Below are positions 60,329-64,000 of a DNA stretch of 64,000 nt, piece after piece. Numbering within the stretch: position 1 is the first letter of the stretch; every line of letters begins with the position of its first letter. This DNA is from an uncultured Prevotella sp. (lineage in GTDB: Bacteria > Bacteroidota > Bacteroidia > Bacteroidales > Bacteroidaceae). The notes beneath the pieces were generated by a model. That model was not told the DNA's origin. It did no database searches and saw nothing but the letters and a program-made list of their open reading frames with translations. The stretch is taken from positions 1 to 64,000 of the forward strand of contig CALUGP010000011.1 in the NCBI GenBank assembly GCA_944320195.1, read 5' to 3'. Both the position numbers and the translations under genes were made by a program.

Positions 60329-61354
60329 ATGAAAATCGTAATCGACGACAAGATTCCTTACATCCGCGAGACCATAAGCCGGCTCACCGACGACGCAGTT
60401 TACATAAAAGGCTCTGACATAGGGCCTGATGACGTGCGCGACGCCGACGCGCTGATAGTGAGGACGCGCACCAGGTGCGACGAGAGGCTGCTCGGAGGAA
60501 GCAGCGTGAAGTTCGTGGCTACGGCCACGATAGGCTTCGACCACATCGACGCCGGCTACATGGAGCGTGCCGGGATAGAGTGGATGAGCTGCCCGGGATG
60601 CAACGCCGCCTCGGTGGCGCAGTACGTAAGGTCGGTGCTGCTGCTCCTGAAGCGTGACCGCGGAGCACGCCTCGGCGGCCTGACAATGGGCATTGTGGGC
60701 TGCGGCCACGTGGGGACGAAGGTCAAGGCCGTGGCCGAAGAGTACGGCATGCGCGTGCTCGCATGCGACCCTCCGCGGCAGGAGCGCGGCGACGGGGGGC
60801 CGTTCGCCACGATGGAAGACATAGAGCGCGAAGCCGACATAATAACATTCCACGTGCCGCTGACCGCAGACGGGCCCCACCCTACGCTGCATCTGGCAGA
60901 CAAGGTCTTCTTCGGGCGGCTTGGACGGAGGCCGCTCATAATCAACACGAGCCGCGGAGGCGTGGTGGACAACGCGGCGCTGCTTGACGCGCTAATATAT
61001 AATAAGGTGGGAGACGCCGTAGTCGACACCTGGGAGAACGAGCCGCAGATAAGCCGGGAGCTGCTCGGCAGGGCATGGATAGGCACTCCGCACATAGCCG
61101 GATACAGCGCCGACGGCAAGGTTAACGCCGACAACATGGTGATTGAGGGCCTTTGCCGCCGGTTCGGCCTCGACGTTCCGCCGCGCATAGTGCCGCCCAA
61201 ACTGCCGGCGACGTTCGTCCCGTCGACAGACGATGACACCCTGCGCCTGCAGCTGTACAACCCGCTTGACGACAGCGCACGGCTGAAAGCTTCGCCCGAA
61301 AGCTTCGAGGAGCAGCGCGGCAACTATCCGCTGAGAAGGGAACGGGCCGACTGA
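60329..61354 (+). CDS. pdxB: 4-phosphoerythronate dehydrogenase
   Basis: A 341-residue D-isomer-specific 2-hydroxyacid dehydrogenase for the second step of DXP-dependent B6 synthesis. It begins MKIVIDDKIPYIRETISRL, a PdxB-type N-terminus. The NAD-binding motif is GIVGCGHVGTKV. Catalytic residues are in INTSRGGVVDN (Arg), DTWENEP (Glu) and GTPHIAGYS (His). The end lacks part of the PdxB dimerisation domain of enterobacteria (about 380 residues there). It shares the pathway with pdxJ at 6367-7080. Confidence 0.93.
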   Translation: MKIVIDDKIPYIRETISRLTDDAVYIKGSDIGPDDVRDADALIVRTRTRCDERLLGGSSVKFVATATIGFDHIDAGYMERAGIEWMSCPGCNAASVAQYVRSVLLLLKRDRGARLGGLTMGIVGCGHVGTKVKAVAEEYGMRVLACDPPRQERGDGGPFATMEDIEREADIITFHVPLTADGPHPTLHLADKVFFGRLGRRPLIINTSRGGVVDNAALLDALIYNKVGDAVVDTWENEPQISRELLGRAWIGTPHIAGYSADGKVNADNMVIEGLCRRFGLDVPPRIVPPKLPATFVPSTDDDTLRLQLYNPLDDSARLKASPESFEEQRGNYPLRRERAD

Positions 61355-61397
61355 CAAACCCGCCAGGGGCTGCCACGACAGACCCCGTCAGCCCGAC

Positions 61398-61512
61398 GCT
61401 AACCGCCTGGCAGTCAGCACGTTTGCGAAAGGCCGTCTTTTGGCTTGCAAAAGACGACCTTTCAGCGCGCGATTGACGGCCTTTTGCAAGCCAAAAGACG
61501 GCCTTTCGCATT
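61398..61512. repeat. palindromic AAAGGCCGTCTTTT array, copy 10
   Basis: The flank CTAACCGCCTGGCAGTCAG is followed by GCGAAAGGCCGTCTTTTGG, GCAAAAGACGACCTTTC, GCGATTGACGGCCTTTTGC and AAAAGACGGCCTTTCGC. It lies in the 371-base gap between pdxB and acpP. Confidence 0.88.
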
Positions 61513-61586
61513 TCGACAGCCATTCATCCCGGACACGCCAAAGAACGACACGCCATCTTCAAAAAAACGTTTCAGCGCCTATTTTC

Positions 61587-61613
61587 TTGCACACATGCCC
61601 CCAATGTGTGCAA
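61587..61613. promoter_or_regulatory. TTGCACAC inverted repeat, possible operator upstream of acpP
   Basis: TTGCACACAT (61587-61596) and ATGTGTGCAA (61604-61613) form a perfect 10-bp inverted repeat with a 7-base spacer. TTGCACACTT occurs again at 61641-61650, overlapping the -33 element of the acpP promoter. Confidence 0.55.
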
Positions 61614-61639
61614 ATGATGGAACATTTTTGTTGAAAAAA

Positions 61640-61671
61640 TTTGCACACTTGAATAAAAATTCGTTCCTTTG
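61640..61671 (+). promoter_or_regulatory. promoter of acpP-fabF
   Basis: TTTG (61640-61643), a 20-base spacer and TTCCTTTG (61664-61671) give a near-consensus promoter. The transcript would start about 45 bases before acpP. Confidence 0.65.
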
Positions 61672-61725
61672 CAGCGATTTTTGAGATTTGAATATTATTA
61701 TAAACTTTTTTAAAACATTACAATC

Positions 61726-61962
61726 ATGTCAGAAATTGAATCAAAAGTAAAAGCTATCATTGTAGAGAAACTTGGTGTTGACGAGGCAGAAGTAAAGCCC
61801 GAAGCAAGCTTCACAAACGACCTTGGCGCAGACTCTCTCGACACAGTAGAGCTGATCATGGAGTTCGAAAAGGAGTTCAACATCTCTATTCCTGACGACA
61901 AGGCAGAGACAATCGCTACCGTAGGCGATGCTATCAGCTACATTGAGGCTAACATAAAATAA
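61726..61962 (+). CDS. acpP: acyl carrier protein
   Basis: A 78-residue acidic four-helix protein that carries fatty acyl chains as thioesters. The phosphopantetheine site is Ser in [19 protein letters not shown]. The helices are [37 protein letters not shown] and [19 protein letters not shown]. It is followed 19 bases later by fabF and then rnc, a common arrangement. Codon choice is strongly biased, fitting high expression. Confidence 0.98.
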   Translation: MSEIESKVKAIIVEKLGVDEAEVKPEASFTNDLGADSLDTVELIMEFEKEFNISIPDDKAETIATVGDAISYIEANIK

Positions 61963-61981
61963 TAATTCCAGTCAACGATAA

Positions 61982-63244
61982 ATGGAATTGAAAAGAGTAG
62001 TAGTAACGGGCCTGGGCGCGGTTACCCCTGTGGGAAACAATGTCGAAGAGACATGGAAAAACCTGGTTGAGGGCGTAAGCGGCGCGGCACCCATTACACA
62101 GTTCGACTGCTCCATGTTCAAGACTCAGTTCGCATGCGAGGTGAAAGGCCTCAACGTGAACGAGTGGATAGACCGCAAGGAAGCCCGCAAGATGGACCGC
62201 TACACACAGCTGGCCCTCGTCAGCGCGGCTCAGGCCGTAAAGGACAGCGGCATGGACCTGGAGAAAGAGGACAAGAACCGCATCGGAGTAATCTTCGGCG
62301 TAGGCATCGGCGGAATAAGGACCTTCGAGGACGAAGTGTCTTACTACGCCCAAAACAAGGAGAACGGCCCCAAGTTCAACCCGTTCTTCATCCCGAAGAT
62401 GATCAGCGACATAGCAGCCGGCCAAATCTCGATACAATACGGATTCCACGGCCCCAACTATGCGACAACCTCCGCCTGCGCGTCATCGACCAACGCGATT
62501 GCCGACGCATTCAACCTTATCCGTCTGGGCAAGGCCAACATCATCGTCAGCGGAGGAGCCGAGGCCGCAATATGCGCCTGCGGCGTGGGCGGATTCAACG
62601 CCATGCACGCGCTCTCCACACGCAACGACGAGCCCGCAAAGGCGTCGCGCCCGTTCAGCGCAAGCCGTGACGGCTTCGTGATGGCGGAAGGAGCGGGATG
62701 TCTTATCCTCGAAGAATTGGAGCACGCAAAGGCACGCGGAGCCAAGATCTACGCCGAAATGGTTGGCGAGGGAGAAAGCGGCGACGCATACCACATCACT
62801 GCCTCCCACCCCGAAGGGCTCGGAGCAAGGCTCGTGATGCAGGCGGCTCTCGACGACGCAGGCCTGAAACCTGAAGACATAGACTACATCAACGTCCACG
62901 GCACGTCAACACACGTTGGCGACATATCCGAGGCCAAGGCCATAAAGGACGTCTTCGGCGACGCGGCTTACAAGCTGAACATCAGCTCTACGAAGTCAAT
63001 GACCGGACACCTGCTCGGCGCTGCCGGCGCGGTAGAGGCCATGGTAAGCGTGCTGTCAGTGAAGAACGACATCGTTCCGCCGACAATCAACCACGACGAA
63101 GACGACAAGGACGAAGAGATAGACTATAACTTGAACTTCACTTTCAACAAGGCGCAGAAGCGCACTGTGCGTGCCGCAATGAGCAATACGTTCGGATTCG
63201 GCGGACACAACGCCTGCGTTATCTTCAAGAAATATGATGATTAA
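61982..63244 (+). CDS. fabF: beta-ketoacyl-ACP synthase II
   Basis: A 420-residue condensing enzyme for fatty acid chain elongation with malonyl-ACP. RVVVTGLGAVTPVGNN starts the protein. The catalytic Cys is in TTSACASSTNAIADAF (about residue 165), and the two catalytic His are in YINVHGTSTHVGD and TKSMTGHLLGAAGAVEA. NTFGFGGHNACVIFKK ends it. It is in an operon with acpP, and rnc starts inside its last codons. Confidence 0.98.
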   Translation: MELKRVVVTGLGAVTPVGNNVEETWKNLVEGVSGAAPITQFDCSMFKTQFACEVKGLNVNEWIDRKEARKMDRYTQLALVSAAQAVKDSGMDLEKEDKNRIGVIFGVGIGGIRTFEDEVSYYAQNKENGPKFNPFFIPKMISDIAAGQISIQYGFHGPNYATTSACASSTNAIADAFNLIRLGKANIIVSGGAEAAICACGVGGFNAMHALSTRNDEPAKASRPFSASRDGFVMAEGAGCLILEELEHAKARGAKIYAEMVGEGESGDAYHITASHPEGLGARLVMQAALDDAGLKPEDIDYINVHGTSTHVGDISEAKAIKDVFGDAAYKLNISSTKSMTGHLLGAAGAVEAMVSVLSVKNDIVPPTINHDEDDKDEEIDYNLNFTFNKAQKRTVRAAMSNTFGFGGHNACVIFKKYDD

Positions 63245-64000
63245 CAACTTCATTGACAAAATAAAGCTCCCTTTCCGCAAGGAAAAGGAGCTTTATTATT
63301 CTTTACGCGACATCATCGGATTCTACCCTCACAACATCGACTTCTACAAACAGGCTCTCATGCACCGCAGCGTCGCCAAGCGCAACGCCAAGGGGAAACC
63401 CGTCAACAACGAGCGGCTCGAGTTCCTGGGCGACGCCATTCTCGACGCCATTGTGGGCGACATAGTGTTCCGCCACTTTGAAGGCAAGCGCGAAGGATTC
63501 CTTACCACGACGAGAAGCAAGATTGTACAGCGCGACACTCTCAACCGCCTGGCCCACGAGATAGGCATAGGCCAGCTCATAGTGTCCAGCGGAAACATGT
63601 CCTCCCATAACAGCTACATGGAAGGAAATGCGTTCGAGGCCCTCGTAGGGGCGATCTACCTGGACCGCGGCTACGGCGCGTGCATGCGCTTCATGCAGAA
63701 ACGCATACTCTCGCAGCTCATCAACCTCGACAAGGTGGCCTACAAGGAGGTGAACTTCAAGAGCAAGCTCATAGAGTGGTGCCAGAAGAACAAGGTGAGA
63801 CTTGACTTCGAGCTGGTAGAGCAAAAACGCGACGACAGCAACAGCCCGATGTTCGTCTACAAGGCGAAAATCGAGGGAATAGAGGGCGGCGAAGGGCGCG
63901 GATACTCGAAAAAGGAGAGCCAACAGACGGCCAGCAAGAGCGCACTGCAGAACCTGAGGCGCAAGCCGCAGTTCATCGACGCCGTGTTCGCCGCAAAGAC
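63234..64000 (+). CDS. rnc: ribonuclease III, partial (runs off the window)
   Basis: At least 255 residues without a stop. The two start codons (63234, 63237) lie within the fabF end (11- or 8-base overlap). RNase III cuts double-stranded RNA, maturing rRNA and mRNAs. The signature NNERLEFLGDAILDAIVGDIVF (about residue 60) carries the catalytic Glu/Asp. Further motifs are TTTRSKIVQRDTLN and NAFEALVGAIYLDRGYG. A dsRNA-binding domain follows (FKSKLIEWCQKNKVRLDFELVEQ, GYSKKESQQTASKSAL). Codons 9-22 form a 17-bp GCAA-loop hairpin (63260-63297) that could be an autoregulatory cleavage site. Confidence 0.96.
   Translation, partial: MMINNFIDKIKLPFRKEKELYYSLRDIIGFYPHNIDFYKQALMHRSVAKRNAKGKPVNNERLEFLGDAILDAIVGDIVFRHFEGKREGFLTTTRSKIVQRDTLNRLAHEIGIGQLIVSSGNMSSHNSYMEGNAFEALVGAIYLDRGYGACMRFMQKRILSQLINLDKVAYKEVNFKSKLIEWCQKNKVRLDFELVEQKRDDSNSPMFVYKAKIEGIEGGEGRGYSKKESQQTASKSALQNLRRKPQFIDAVFAAK
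63260..63297 (+). promoter_or_regulatory. GCAA-tetraloop hairpin inside the first codons of rnc
   Basis: AATAAAGCTCC-CTTTCC (63260-63276) pairs with GGAAAAGGAGCTTTATT (63281-63297), with one C-A mismatch and a GCAA loop. It is terminator-like, but it codes for the conserved KIKLPFRKEKELYYS region of RNase III. Confidence 0.7.

Overview
The window is about 64 kb of chromosome from a member of the order Bacteroidales, most likely a Prevotellaceae relative; the genus is not determined. Support comes from several sources. Promoters have the Bacteroidetes TAnnTTTG -7 box, and Shine-Dalgarno sequences are rare. Gene sets are typical of the order: DUF6242-DUF6089-uppS-bamA-ompH-murI, a XusABC-type iron system, SusC-like and OmpH-like proteins, and ATP-dependent PckA. 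The window ends inside rnc.

Layout. (1) 1-3986 is the integrase end of an integrated conjugative element: a frameshifted DUF3408-type transfer protein, two excisionase-like HTH proteins, a RhuM-like protein and a tyrosine recombinase abutting the 3' end of tRNA-Phe. (2) 4083-15423 is housekeeping: tRNA-Pro, a TlpA-like thioredoxin, nadK, pdxJ, a DJ-1 protein, ispD, recG, ribD, an SPFH/membrane/Arc trio, prmC and recX. (3) 15927-28936 is a block of minus-strand iron and cytochrome genes. It holds xusA-xusB-xusC-like genes, then a porin, an imelysin lipoprotein, a di-haem DUF1111 lipoprotein and a CcsBA haem-lyase that could mature that cytochrome. (4) 29699-39721 holds tRNA-Arg, a large outer-membrane beta-barrel protein, metG, a GIY-YIG-like protein, a WYL regulator, an ECF sigma/anti-sigma/Spy-like operon and an acyltransferase. 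(5) 39789-48156 is the envelope-assembly block (murI, three Skp/OmpH paralogues, bamA, uppS, DUF6089, DUF6242). (6) 48354-64000 holds pckA, upp, a lipoprotein, ispG, purE, a PAP2-like protein, rpoN, a histidine phosphatase, a 59-residue membrane protein, rubredoxin, a GT9 glycosyltransferase, pdxB, and acpP-fabF-rnc.

The most unusual content is between the genes. Ten copies of a roughly 110-bp palindromic array (paired AAAGGCCGTCTTTT / AAAAGACGGCCTTT half-sites beside a small palindrome near CTGATAATCAG) lie at ten separate intergenic sites, with compensatory changes that keep the hairpins. These arrays are also insertion sites for MITE-like elements with terminal inverted repeats; one element has an exact 7-bp target duplication and carries a second element inside it. 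A further class of long hairpins built from locus-specific simple words sits at operon ends, inside operons and over start codons.

Functionally, the window joins B6 synthesis (pdxJ, pdxB), isoprenoid and undecaprenyl synthesis (ispD, ispG, uppS), peptidoglycan precursor (murI), outer-membrane biogenesis (bamA, ompH) and iron capture. All protein names come from recognising sequence motifs and gene order by eye; no database search was run.
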